From contig KV919016.1 in NCBI GenBank assembly GCA_002049455.2, positions 52,288-116,287 on the forward strand: 64,000 nt of DNA, given 5' to 3'. Source of the stretch: Porphyra umbilicalis. Taxonomy: Eukaryota; Rhodophyta; Bangiophyceae; Bangiales; Bangiaceae. Positions 32,920-44,248 of this stretch are shown here, one piece after another. Under the pieces are notes generated by a model that was given only the letters and a program-made list of their open reading frames with translations, ran no database searches and had not been told where the DNA came from. Within the stretch, counting starts at the first letter, position 1. Every line of letters starts with the position of its first letter. The position numbers were made by a program, and so were the translations under genes.

Positions 32920-35064
32920 AGTGGCATGGGGGCCGGCCCACGCAACATCCACGTAGGATAATCGGATACCGAGACAAAGCCCCGTCCAGTCGTTACAACT
33001 CGAAAATTGTAACGACTGGCTACCACAGCTTCCGCAGGACAGCTCTCAGCCATCCTTGTAGCAATTGGATATGCGTGATCCACGTGCATTCACTCTGATC
33101 CACACCGTTATCCGCGTCCCACCACACACTGAAATATGTAAGGCAGTCCAAAGTTGGCTCCGGGTTCGACCCCTCTGCAGTGCATGTGTAGAGTATGTCC
33201 ATAATTATCTGAAATACTTTTGTATGGGATTATATTGCTTCCGCTCTTGGTACCTCCAGGCATCAGTACGAGCCCTAGATGAGTTCTAAGGACCCAATAT
33301 TCTCTGACGATTCAGGCTTCACAGCATCGCTCCCTCAAGGTGCCCCCCTGAGCGGTGTGTGGCCGGACAGCCTCGTCAAGAAAACGCTTCTCCCGGCCGT
33401 CTCCCGCTTCTATGCCGCTGCGATCAAGCCCCCGCGTTGCTCTCTCTGCATGGAAACCTTTCGACGATGAGCATTTTTTCCTGTGTGCTCCGGCGCTTCA
33501 ATATATTCAGTTTGCACACCACCACATGAAAAACGAGCACTCCATGATACACGAGCAAGATGTACCAACGCAGAATCCGCGCCGTGCCTCCAGTCCGCGC
33601 TTCGTCATGCCCCTAGTCCACGCCGGTCTGCGAGGCCGCCGTGTTTGGAACTGTCTTAGTTAAGACGATCCATAAAATTTAGGTTGACTGGCCAATAGAT
33701 TTTTTTCGTGGTCCAGAGTGGCCGCATGACAATTACGTAGCTCAAATGCTTTCATGATTCTTTCACGATGCTGTGTCAGGGAGGGTGAAACGCCCCGCAT
33801 GTCAGGCCATATGGGTGGCATATTGGTAATTTTGACCGGTACGGGTCGGTATCCCAATCGATTGTCGGTATTGTCCATCTTCTCAACGGTCGGTACATGT
33901 CTGTAAAGAAATAAAATTCGTATTTAATCTTGGGAGCACTCGACCGACGCCGCACACCGAGCGAGGCACTCGCCAGTCCCATTAGTCGCCGACCAGATGG
34001 ACCAGTAAAACAGCCAAAATACAATATTGGTCGCTCAAGGCACCTGTGTCTGGTATATAGACCCTCCTGCTTTAGTCCAGCTGACCCCCTCTGCCCAGAC
34101 AAGCGTGTCCACTGTCATGTCAACACGTGCCTGGGTATCCTCAAGAGGTAGTGTCGCGGCTTCGAAACTTCCGCACCGCCAAGTTTTCTTTGCGTGATAA
34201 TGTTAGCAACAGAGGGGGCGAGTGGTATGTAGTCGATGTATGTGCCTTGATATGTGGGGACTACATGGCAAGCTGTGGTACGCAGGAGAACCATTGGAGA
34301 GAAGGCGAAGGGATAGATCCGAGCTAGCCCAGGTCAGACACAGTTGAGGTCGTATTGCTGGTGCGGTGGAACGCAGAGCCGGGAAGCTGGTATGGTCGGG
34401 GTCATGCGGTGGCCGTTGCAGAGTGTGAGTTCGGGTGCGGACGGGAGTGGGGCTCCAGCCACATGTGCCACGGATTTGGAATGATTATAAAATATTAGCC
34501 TACCAAGACATCGGTATATAAAGGATAAATTGGTATACAGTAATTGCGCACTTATATGTCTCCCGCCCATAAGATGACCATCTTATAACTGAGCGCAACT
34601 CGATCGCAGTCCCCTGCGATCGACATGGCGGCGGGGGATCGATCCCCGTCAATCTCGAAGGAAATTTGCGATACAACTTTGCAAAGGAACCTAATGCGGA
34701 AGCCGTCGCCGTCGCCGTTGTCATCAGGGCCTGCGGCCGCGTACTATCCCTGTCCCCGCGTCCCCCACCGTCCCCATCACCAGTCCTTCCACCTCCTCCT
34801 CTTTTTTGTTCGTGCAGAGAGCTATGGCGTCCCCCCCACCACCTTCCCCCGCTGACTCCCGACCACATTGTTGCCCCTGCTTCCTCCCCACCACCTGTCC
34901 CTTCCCCCGCCGCCATTCCATCACGTGTCCCCGCCACTCCGGGATCCACAGGTTTGAGCCGCCACGGTGATGGAAAAGCGCGAGCCGCTGCCAAAGCGGC
35001 AGCCCAAGCTGCAGTATATGGGGTGTACCCGACGGCGTGTTGAGAGACAAGACACGCGATTGAG
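32920..35064. other. Repeat remnants, no gene recognised
   Basis: 33830-33905 and 34490-34545 contain CGGTA-type and CGGTATA words like the ends of the nested hAT element, so both are probably hAT end remnants. The frames here are short and unconvincing. 34860-35060 becomes GC-rich ahead of the pogo-type transposase. Confidence 0.4.
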
Positions 35065-37775
35065 ATGGCCGCGTCGGCTGCGTCGGCCGCTGCTATCGCC
35101 ACGGTCAAGACTGCCGCACCTGCGGCTGTATCACCCTCAGACGCACCCTCTCCGCCGCGCGCCAACCGGCGGGGAGATGGCTCAATGCAAAAGCCGCGGC
35201 AGTCGCTGATGATCGACGAACAGCTGAAGCTGATCGAGATGAAAGAGTCGGGGGCCTATCGGACGTGGGCTGAAATTAAAGAAGCTTTCTCAATATCCGT
35301 CTCGGAGTCGGCCATCAAAGACGCCTGGTGCAAGCGTGAGACCATGCGGAAGCGGTCATGCGAGGAGCCGCGATCTAGGCGACGGGAGCGCCGCTCGACG
35401 TTTTCAGACGTCGACCGGGAGTTGCGGCGTTGGTGCAACATTTGCGCTGGGCTGGGTTCAGATTCCGTGCCCGGAACGATGGCGGTGCCACGGCAGCGGG
35501 CAGAGGAGTTTGCCGCCAACCTTGGGGTCACCGGCTTTTTGGCGTCAGCGGGCTTTGTGCGGCGGTGGGCGGAGCGGCGCAAACTCGTCAATATCTCCCT
35601 ATGGGGAACGGGCGCGTCGGCGGCGGCTAACGTGGAGTCGCTTCAGCAGCGGTTGGCAAAGATCCGGACGCAACTCCAGGCTCACGATCCGGAGCAGATA
35701 TACAATATAGACGAGACCGGCCTCTGCTGTTGTTGTCTTCCCAACCGCGCCAACGTTTCGGCGGGCAGCAGACGACAGGCGCGCGGAAGCAAGGCCATGA
35801 AGGACACAGATCGTGTGACCCTGATGCTGGTGGTCAACGCGACGGGGTCTCACAAGATTCCAGTGGCGGTGATTGGAGAGGCGGCGGTTCCTGTTTGCTT
35901 CAAGCCCCCTTCAGCCCCCTGCCCTCTCCCCTACTTTCCCCGAAAGTCGACCTGGATGGGCGGGGAAGTGTACGAGAAGTGGTTGAACACCCTCTTTGTG
36001 ACGGCCGTTCGGGCCAGAACGCAGCTGCCCCGCATCCTTATCGTTGACGACTGTGGACCGCACGGCAAACTGAAGCATCCACAAGTGGCAATATGCACGC
36101 TCCCCCTGAACGTGACATCCGTGCACCAACTTCTCAATGCTGGGATTATTGTCGCCCTCAAGAGGCGCTGTAAAGGGCGTATTCTGGGGTTGGTGATTGG
36201 TGCTTTTCAAGTGTCGGAGTTGGCGCCAGTCGCGACAGATCGCAAACGCCAGCCTCCCGTGGACCCGCGTCGGGGCAGGCGCCCGACTGCGGGAGGGCGC
36301 GCCGTTGCGGCGGTTGGCACTCCCGGCAGGGCACCGGTCGCTAGGGCGGGCGGTGGTGTGGCCGTAGCTGGCGGCGTCCTGGGCGCATCCTCCACGGCCG
36401 GAGTGAGCGGTCAGGGTGGTGTGGCGGCGGCCGGTGGTGATGCACTGTCTGGTGAGGCCAGCGCCGCTTTACCCGGCGGGGCGGGCCACGGCCGCGGCAC
36501 GCCGCCCAGCGTAGATGGCGCCTTGCCCAGTGGGGCAGACATCGCCGTCCAACGGGGCGAAGCGGGTGGCGGCAGTAATTTGACGAGAGTGGGCGCGGGC
36601 GCCGTCGCTGCTCCCCATCTCGAGATTGGAGAGCCCCCCCCGCACCCCTGCGGCGCAGGCCTCAGACTTGGGTTCCTTGGCAAGGGCGAATTTTGAGCCC
36701 CTCGCCGCGGTGGGGGGCAGCGCTGGCACGGATGTTGCTTTAGGCGGCGCTCTCGGCTCGGAACCGGCCTGGGTGAAGGTCAGAGGTGCCACGTTGGCAG
36801 GTGAAGCCGCTCGAGACCGCTGCAAGCAACACCACGCCTCGTTGTTCGTGACGCTTCACGGCGAGGGGACACGCTTGCATTCCTGCTGGGAGGTGTCCGC
36901 CAATCGGGGGGCGCCAATATCCCGGCCGGCACGCCAGCAGGCGCGCAGCTAGGCACGCTGAAGCGCCCCTCCACCCCACAAGGCGGGGTCAACTCTGTTG
37001 CAGCCGGTGCGGCAGACGGGCGTGTCGGCTCGGCCGTCGGCCCTGCCCACGCCTTCGATGCAATCACCCCGGCTGGCGCGCCCACTGTCGCAGCGCCGGG
37101 CGTTCGTGTCGAGCCGCTAGACAGCTCCTCCCCCGCAAGCGTTCCGAGCGGCACGCTCGAGTCGACCTACACCCCCCCGGTCGTCACGGGGCTCCGCGCG
37201 GACCCCGCACCGGCAGAGCCCAATGTGTGAGCCGAGCCTCCTGCTGCTGCTTACCCGCGGTCTCGTCGGAGGCGAGCTGCCGCTCCGCGGCCCGTGCGTG
37301 GTGTGCGTGACGGTGTGGCGGCCTACCTGCAGGACATGTCCGAGATTGTCAAGCTGGAATGGGAGGCAATGGATACTGAAACAATTTCCCACTGCTGGGT
37401 TAAGGCGCGGATCTTACCCCCGGTTATGAAGGCGTCGGTGACAGCCATGCACAAGTCGTACCGACACTCCCTGCGGACTGTGGCCCAGGACGTGGACCAA
37501 GTGTTGAGTGACATGAGGGCTGCTCCCTCGGTGTGCGTTGCTTTGGTGACGCCGGGCAGGTGGAGCGTCACCATGCAGTTGACGTGTGGCTTGGACTGGA
37601 GAGTGACCCCGAGGACATCATTGATACCGCTGACGCAGAGCTGTGGCGGGAGTCGGGCGACGAGACAGACGGGGAGAACTCGGATCAGCCGGATAGATAT
37701 GGGGAGGAAGAATACAGAGCACGTGTACGTACTGTAGATGCAGTCGATATGTACACATATGCGAGCAAGCGGTAA
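35065..37775 (+). pseudogene. Pogo/Tigger-type DDE transposase with long low-complexity insert
   Basis: ATG 35065 opens 543 residues to TGA 36694-36696. A helix-turn-helix region (LIEMKESGAYRTWAEIKEAF) is followed by a CENP-B-like second helix-turn-helix and the catalytic motifs: YNIDETGL (first Asp), RILIVDDCGPHG (second Asp) and LPLNVTSVHQLLNAGII. The last is normally QPLD, so the third Asp is replaced by Asn and the Pro by Leu. Residues after about 390 become Gly/Ala/Pro/Val-rich for about 1 kb and cross at least one frame change at a C run near 36632. The family's expected C-terminal segment resumes at 37310-37540 (AYLQDMSEIVKLEWEAMD, then TISHCWVKARILPP). After another frame change it ends DPEDIIDTADAELW to TAA 37775. 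Inactive by sequence. Confidence 0.75.
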
Positions 37776-40055
37776 GAACAGGCGCCGCCACAGCTCGCCA
37801 GTTGCCGGTCGTATGCAAAGTACAAGCAATATTGGCGTTGAGGCTGCCTGTCGGAAGAAGTCTGTAGCCGACCGTGTGCGACACGAATGACGCATCGCAG
37901 CAAGCCGTTGCAAGTCGGTGCAGTAAGTGGGCATTTTTTACCTACAGGAACGCAAGAATAGTTCAAGGCGTACACAAAGCAGACAGTTCATAGTGCGCCC
38001 GCACACACCACCAAAAACAACAACAACAGGAAAGCGGTCGGACTTCGAAGCGATGCGAGAAAAGAAGTGCAATCGAATCGGAAGCATCAAGCAGGCAGAT
38101 CGATGCAAGCACCGAGCCCATCCCCCCCCATCCCCCCCCAAATCCCCAATCAAGCCGTGCTCATCACAGCGGATGGATCGCGGCTAGCACAGTCTCCATC
38201 TCCCACCCATCGCCCACCCATCGCTCCTCGGTCCCCCGGACAGAAATTTCCCCCGAGGTCACCCTCGGAGAATGTCGAAAATATCTTGAACCTCAAAGTC
38301 GATGGAGGAGAATGGTGCCACGACGCCATGACGGGCATAGAAGGGGACACCTCGGTGAAGCTTGAAACCTGGGGGGGTTGCGGCAGAACTACATATAGAT
38401 CTGGAACACTCGGGTGGGGCACTGAGCCAGAGCCATGCGAAAAGAGGTTGAAAAAACACAGCGCAGTCACAGCACGCTGCAACAAAGTCAAGAGCAGCAA
38501 AGCCAAGAAGGAAATGTACAGGTCAGCGTCTTCATTGTTGCCGCACGAGGGGATGAATAAGGAGCACTTCTGTCAAGAAAGAGACTGCGTGCATCGTCCC
38601 CGTTCGCCCACCCGCCCACCAACTGCCGGCTCCTCCACAAATGTGCACACCCATTCAATGCAGCGTGACTCTTGAGCGCACAGGAAGAAAAAAACCTTCA
38701 ACGCACCAAGGCGAGACCGCGTGCTGCAAGAACCTAGGCGAGACCGCGTGCGGCAAGAGCCCACTGGAAGAAAGAGAACATCGGAGAGAACCTGGTGGAG
38801 AGATGCAGCGGGCGGCGGTGTACATACAATACGGAGTGGTACGCACCGCCAACGACGGCGTGGGCGGTTGGTCCCAACTGTGGCGCCCAGTGTGGTGGCG
38901 TGCACGCATGCGTGCTGGTCTGTTGCAACGGAGTGCAGGTGTGACCGGCGGCCTGGCAGCTGGCGTCCAAGCCTCAGTTCGGACCGCGGCGTCCCTAAAA
39001 CGACACTGATCGTGTCTAATGAGGTGCGATCGTGGTCTAGTAGCTGGCTTAATGGAGCGACCAAACGCGCCTTGCTGTGCCTCCCCGGTCGGTTTCAGAA
39101 CGATCGTGTCGGATTGCTCGCATATTCAACGGGGCTGCTGTTGGATAGGGGGCAGGCTACAAAGTGCGCGACCCTGCTTTACAAGCGAGCAATGACTGTA
39201 CAGTGTGTATCCGACTAAGCGACGCGGGGCCACTTTATAGTAGCCTGCTTCAAAATCACATTTAGATCATCATTTGGGGTGTGTCACTACAGGGTTGGGC
39301 GCAATACCACCGTACAGTACTTGCGCCCGGTTGTGGTCTCGCTACTTGCACCGACTCAAAAGCCGATGCGCAGCAAGCAAGAGGTGCCAAGGCCTACAGA
39401 GACGGTGTTTGCCAATAGCGCCATCAAACACGCGACAGAAAAAAAAAGGCTCTTTAGCTACGCTAGTCTTCGCCCTCTCCTGCGAGAAACATTTCGTCCT
39501 CCTGAGCGATGGTGCTCACGTCATCCTCGAAGACAAATCACCACTCCACCGCACGGCCACTCTCTTCCTCGGACACCCCCAGAAGGTCTACAACCAAACC
39601 AGTGTTTTTCAACAGAGAGACCACCTCTGACATGTCCGCAAGGACGCTGTCAGCTACAGGTAAAACATCATGCAGCTGTGTGTGCACTACAGCGTCGATC
39701 TTGCTTGTCGCGACTGAGAGACCCCGCCAACACGACTGGGGAAGTTGATGATCGGTGGGGGGGAAAGGGCCGCGGGCAAGCAAGTGGTAGTTTGATGGTG
39801 GGGGATGGTGTGCGGTGCGGTGGCGACGGAAGCTGTCTCACTGCATGACAACGGGGGCACATGCTTTATGTCTGAGTCAGCAGTCCCATGGAATGACGTC
39901 GCTGCAGTGTATTTAATTTCAGTAAGGACCGGCACGTTTATACGACCGGATCGTATAAACGAGCGCCCCAATATCGAATACACACTGTGCCGATCGGGAA
40001 ACAGCATCCATCGCAACATTCGGTAAATGCCAACCTTAGTGGCCACGCCCTCGGG
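37776..40055. other. Intergenic with small repeats and a hAT end remnant
   Basis: 38710-38755 holds two copies of GGCGAGACCGCGTGC-x-GCAAGA. 39920-40038 ends in GGTAAATGCCAACCTTA, the same right end as the nested hAT at 32919, but no matching left end was found, so it is a solo or truncated end. No gene-like frame was recognised. Confidence 0.45.
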
Positions 40056-40268
40056 TAGGGTTGTGCAACACGCCCAAGGCGTGTTCACGGACACGCCCAG
40101 GGCGTGTTTTATCGCGTGTTTAGGGCGTGTCACGCCAGCACGCCTGCCCAAACATGGGGCGTGTTTTAGGCGTGTTTAATTACAGGTTCATGTGCACTTA
40201 TTAGGCTGGTTGCAGTGGGGTGGTAGTGTAAGGATTGCAACCGACTCGACCCCCACCGATTGACCGAC

Positions 40269-40523
40269 ATGACCAAGGTGGTGCTGCAAATGCGAGCTGC
40301 GCTGGCCAAAGAGGCGGCGCCGCGCCAGACGGTGTCACCGGGGTCCCGCATGGGCGATTTTGGTCGAGATGCCGGCGGAATGGTGGACCCCGATGATGAC
40401 TACCAGGACGAGTGGAGCCCCCCCCCCGCTGCCGACAACGAGAACGACGCTGACGCGGGTGCGGTCGCAGGCCGTGCATCCGACTTCGGAAGCATACAGC
40501 AAGAGTTGGACGAGATGTCCTAG
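40269..40523 (+). CDS. Short acidic ORF inside hAT element, possible transposase tail
   Basis: ATG 40269 gives 84 residues (MTKVVLQMRAALAKEAAPRQ at the start) ending in an acidic tail (DDDYQDEW, NENDADAG) at TAG. No domain is recognised. Charged tails of this kind occur after the hAT dimerisation domain, so it may be a remnant of one. Confidence 0.3.
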   Translation: MTKVVLQMRAALAKEAAPRQTVSPGSRMGDFGRDAGGMVDPDDDYQDEWSPPPAADNENDADAGAVAGRASDFGSIQQELDEMS

Positions 40524-40936
40524 GCATGCCGCGAGCGGGGAGAGGCGACAGCGAACGACGAAGCGTCGGAAGTCAACGGCGCCAGCCAGCCGCCTCGCCT
40601 CCGAGGGTCTGATCTTTCGAGCATTTGCGAGGCTTACGTGGCCAGCACCAAGATGGTATATCGTATGGAGCGGTGTAGGCAGAGCATTGGTAGGTGCTAC
40701 TTGGTGTTTTTATGGGTGTTACTTTAGGGCGTGTTGGGCGTGTTTAGTGTTTAAGGGCGTGTTTAGGGCGTGTTTTAACGTGTCACGACCGCACGCCCTT
40801 CAAAAAAGGGCGTGTTGCACAAACCGTAACAGAGGGTGACCACCAAACCGACCAGGGTCATTCATTCCATGCAACGTGGCTGCCTCAGCGTTGAGATCGC
40901 GATTGGATCCTCACTAGAAGCTGCGCCAATAAATGA

Positions 40937-41038
40937 TGGATCAGCGGGGGAGGTCGATCTTATCGATCCCCGGACCTCTCGCAGACTTGTGATCACGATC
41001 GATGCTAAGCGAGCACTCTACCACTGAGCTACAAACCC
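40937..41038 (-). tRNA. tRNA-Ala(AGC) candidate with two insertions
   Basis: On the minus strand a cloverleaf can be drawn: acceptor GGGTTTG, TA, D arm GCTC-AGTGGTA-GAGT, anticodon arm CTCGC-TTAGCA...T-GCGAG, variable AGGTC, T arm CGGGG-ATCGATA...CCCCG, acceptor CTGATCC, discriminator A. The anticodon is AGC and the T loop ATCGATA is that of plant tRNA-Ala. Two segments must be removed: 19 nt (TCGATCGTGATCACAAGTC) at the canonical 37/38 intron site and 11 nt (AGATCGACCTC) at the end of the T loop. The acceptor has one mismatch and two G-U pairs. It lies inside a hAT element, so it could be a captured pseudogene. Confidence 0.5.
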
Positions 41039-41437
41039 ATGTTCTTAGGAAACTCAAGGTATTCATGCTACAAGTACACACTAAATGTTGTTGTCACTGT
41101 GACGCACTGTCACTGTTCTCTTGTCTCTGTCAGAAACAACAGCTGGTGCTTCGTTACCGTTTCCATTGAGTTGCTCAAAGGGTAAAGATGCTCTCAACTG
41201 AGCTGCCAACGGAGGGCACACCGTCGGAAATCGAGCGTCGTGAGCGACAGGGAATAGAAGACGTAGAGCAAAAACTCGTCCCTCATCGGAGAGATTTCAC
41301 AACCCTACCCTCGGGCCAGAAACACAGAGCAGCGGGACAGCAGAGAATTACGCGTGTGACATGAGAACGTCCACTGGCGAGGCGAGACGCCATTGGCCAC
41401 ACGCCAGGTCTGACGTCACACCGTCATGCAGACTTTC

Positions 41438-42332
41438 AGGCCCATTCTTAGCTGCGGCTTCGTTCGTGTGACGGTTCATGTGACGATGTGGGGCGGCCAG
41501 CTATTGGCTGCAACGCGTAACAATGTGATCACTTGTGATCACACGAAGCAACGTCGGAAAAGAACCTCTCGACGTTGCTTCATGTGATCACATCGACCTT
41601 GCGTCGTGCTGGTCTCGTGGAACGATTTCAAGTGCGAACTTGGAAACCATCAATTCCAATTCGACTGGTGTGATGGACATTCGAGTCCGTCGGCTCCTGC
41701 TGGCTGCAGTCGAAAACGACGCCACAGTCGAGTCGGGCCACGTCTTCCCCCTTCTTTGGCAACGCCCCACGCCCCTCAGCCTTGTCCGAAAGACAAGCTG
41801 GTCCCCTACGCTGCCCTGTGGCAGATGGCCGCCTCTCCATCCCCGTTTCTGTACGACAGCACAAATTCGAGGATTCCTCTGTACGCCCGTAGCGCGATAC
41901 GAGCGTACGCTGCAGGTATCATGGCGGGCCCAAGCTGCCCCCCCAACGGACTTCTTCCATGGCTCTGCACAGCATGCTGCATGGACCATCCAGCGAGGCG
42001 ATCCTGGTGTGGCGAACGTGGCGCCAAGGGTTCAATTTCAGGCTGCCTGGCTCGGCAACGAGGTGTTGGCAACGAGGCGAGGGAGACAAAGGCGTCGCCC
42101 TCATGGCTTATGTTGAACCACGGAGTTCTACTGCATCGGTGTGCGCCCGTGCCGAGCCAAGCATCCGAGCGCTCGAAGTCAGCCCTTGGACCGACAATCA
42201 CTTACGTTAAATTCATCAGAAACATTCCGCGTCACACTGTCACACGAAGGGACAACCCACTGCGACCTTTCTAAGCTGAGAGCTCGTCACACGAAACGTC
42301 ACACGAACGAAGCCGCAGCTAAGAATGGGCCT
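41438..42332. mobile_element. TIR element of 895 bp with inner hairpin
   Basis: Left AGGCCCATTCTTAGCTGCGG continuing CTTCGTTCGTGTGACG is an exact inverted copy of the right end at 42298-42332 (about 36 bp). The flanks CAGACTTTC and CAGACACCT agree only at the first five positions, which hints at a decayed 9-bp Mutator-type duplication. Near the left end, arms at 41534-41555 and 41571-41592 (21 of 22 bases) form a hairpin with a 15-base loop. Inner ORFs are not recognised. Confidence 0.75.
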
Positions 42333-43774
42333 CAGACACCTCATCCAACCAGATCCTGTGCATTCTAGTCCGTGTATTGTGAAACGACTTCAATTCATTA
42401 AGTATTACATAATTGCTGTCTTCGAACTCTAACCCCCACATCCACATCAATACAAGACTAAGGTTTTTAACTAGATTCCTAACGCATCAGCCGATGAAAG
42501 ACGGTATGAAAAAGAAGAAAGACAACATTGACCTACTCCGCATGAGAGGTTCACAAACAAGAACACTACATAACCATGTTCTCCACAACCCAGCTTAGTA
42601 CCAGTTGCCAAACCTTGGAACATGATCGGCCGGCAGGAAGAGCATGAGAGGGAATGTTGCTGGCACACTCACTTGCAGAGGTTCACTGTGAAAGTGTGCC
42701 AAAAAAAAAGGTTCTTCATTTCCAGGCCCCAGTGAGCTGCCCAGAGCCCCTACTTCGAATTGTGAAATAATTCGCTGGATAATGAAGTGGACCCCCTTCT
42801 TCTCTCTCGGTTGCATTCAAGTGCTGAATAACGCTACGTGCATGAAATATGGGCCGCACTTTTGGGGGCCACATTTTGTTGATCGATGGCTGACCAGTGT
42901 CAGGCCCGCCGCTCCAATTGCAGCGTGTTTGGGACTTGCGCAGATCCCCCCACACGCGCGGCTCCCCGAGGCGATGACAGAGGCTGATTCACGGTTACCT
43001 GTTGCTTAAGATCTGGCTCAAAAGCCGGCTCAGCCACGTGTACGGGATTTACGTAATTGTAAATGAACTTCGTTTTCCCGGTTGCTTCGACTGGATTTCA
43101 GTCAGGATGGAGTGAAAACAAGTCGAAGGCCCGCTACCAAACAAGCATCCCGACTGTGCTTCAGATGGCTGCAGCCAGCTTGGCATGTACGACAAGCTCA
43201 TTAAATCCTAACACTATCTCCGTACGCTCAACCACATATAGAACGGTATCCATTGAGTCCGTGACTGGGGCTCGAAACCTAGTGGCTCGTATGGGGTTCT
43301 TGTGCAGTACGTGCCATGGTGCCGGTCTCTTGAGAAGGAAAGCCATCCGATTGTCAACATTCCAAAACAGAGCTACACGCCGACACCAGACACCCTATTG
43401 CGTTCCTGCGCATTGCTACAGATATCCTCCATGGAGATTGAAGTTGTAAAGTTGGGGGGGTGCCTCCCACTGTACCGGCGAATACATGAGTGAGGCCCCG
43501 CGAGACAATCGGGCCTGTACGTGTGAGCTGCTCTCAGAGGACCGTCTAGCCATCTGATGGCGGCTCATAAATGTCACAGCAGGGGCGCTGTTTTGTGAAT
43601 TGCGACCGAGCGACCAGAGGGAGACGTTCGAACAGCGCCACACTCTACGTTCGGTACCATCCGCCTGTAAAACGCCTACTGCGCATTTCAGTACGGCTGT
43701 ACAAAGAAACGTGTGTGCACAGTGAGTAGGGGTACCTCGGGCTGACAGCTGGATGACCATCGGCTCCAGCCGTA
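42333..43774. other. Lower-GC intergenic, no gene recognised
   Basis: 42360-42600 is the most AT-rich stretch of the window. Frames are short and without domains. Confidence 0.35.
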
Positions 43775-43906
43775 CAGCCGTTCTCCCAAAAATCCCGCAC
43801 TCCAACAGTTGCAAAAGAGTGCCAAATCGGCCTCTACGACCCCGCAGAGGGCGATTTGGAACTATTTTGCAACAGTTGGAGTGCGGGATTTTTGGGCGAA
43901 CGGCTG
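43775..43906. mobile_element. Stowaway/mariner-like foldback MITE, 132 bp
   Basis: The whole element is a near-perfect palindrome. The arm starting CAGCCGTTCTCCCAAAAATC is mirrored by the arm ending GGGATTTTTGGGCGAACGGCTG, about 60 bp each with few mismatches and an approx. 10-base loop (ACGACCCCGC). TA flanks both ends (43773-43774 and 43907-43908). A transcript would form a long hairpin. Confidence 0.85.
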
Positions 43907-44248
43907 TAGTCCTCTTCAAAAGACGTACAAGTTTTTGAAGCACATTCGTAGGCAGTTTGTTGTGCTGCGCTCGCGCGATCGCCGCTTGATGGCCACATGT
44001 GCTGCCGCTTGATGGTCACAGGTGCCGCATCTCTACCGCAAGAGCTGTAACGCTCGGTCCCTGTACATGTATTTTGACGTCTTTCACTGCCTGTTCCATG
44101 TTCTCATACGAGTCTACTGCAGGTTAGCAAATCGTTTTCCCGACCTACGGCCGGTCTCTCATACAATCACTCTCCGACTGTTGCACAACTACTGTTAAGC
44201 AAAGAGTGGAGAGCAACGCATAGCATCGGAGGGTAAACCCTCAGAAAG

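Larger units (their letters stand above)
40056..41307. mobile_element. Non-autonomous hAT element with perfect 8-bp target duplication
   Basis: Left end TAGGGTTGTGCAACACGCCC; right end on the other strand TAGGGTTGTGAAATC. The first ten bases are identical. The flanks are identical 8-bp duplications CCCTCGGG (40048-40055 and 41308-41315). GGGCGTGTTT-type words are repeated many times at 40060-40180 and again at 40725-40815, as subterminal binding sites. An inner sequence at 40809-40828 (complement TACGGTTTGTGCAACACGCCC) mimics the left end, so the right 480 bp, including a tRNA-like gene, may have been added to an older, shorter element. Confidence 0.9.

Noticed and set aside
33318-33470. LPQGAPLS motif reminiscent of reverse transcriptase
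   Set aside because: The residues around it do not continue as a reverse-transcriptase palm (no YADD-type motif follows and the frame stops after about 60 residues); most likely chance.
41180-41218. Second tRNA-like box A on the minus strand (GGCAGCTCAGTTGAGAGC)
   Set aside because: A D arm can be drawn, but no anticodon, T arm or acceptor stem could be paired, so I do not call a tRNA.
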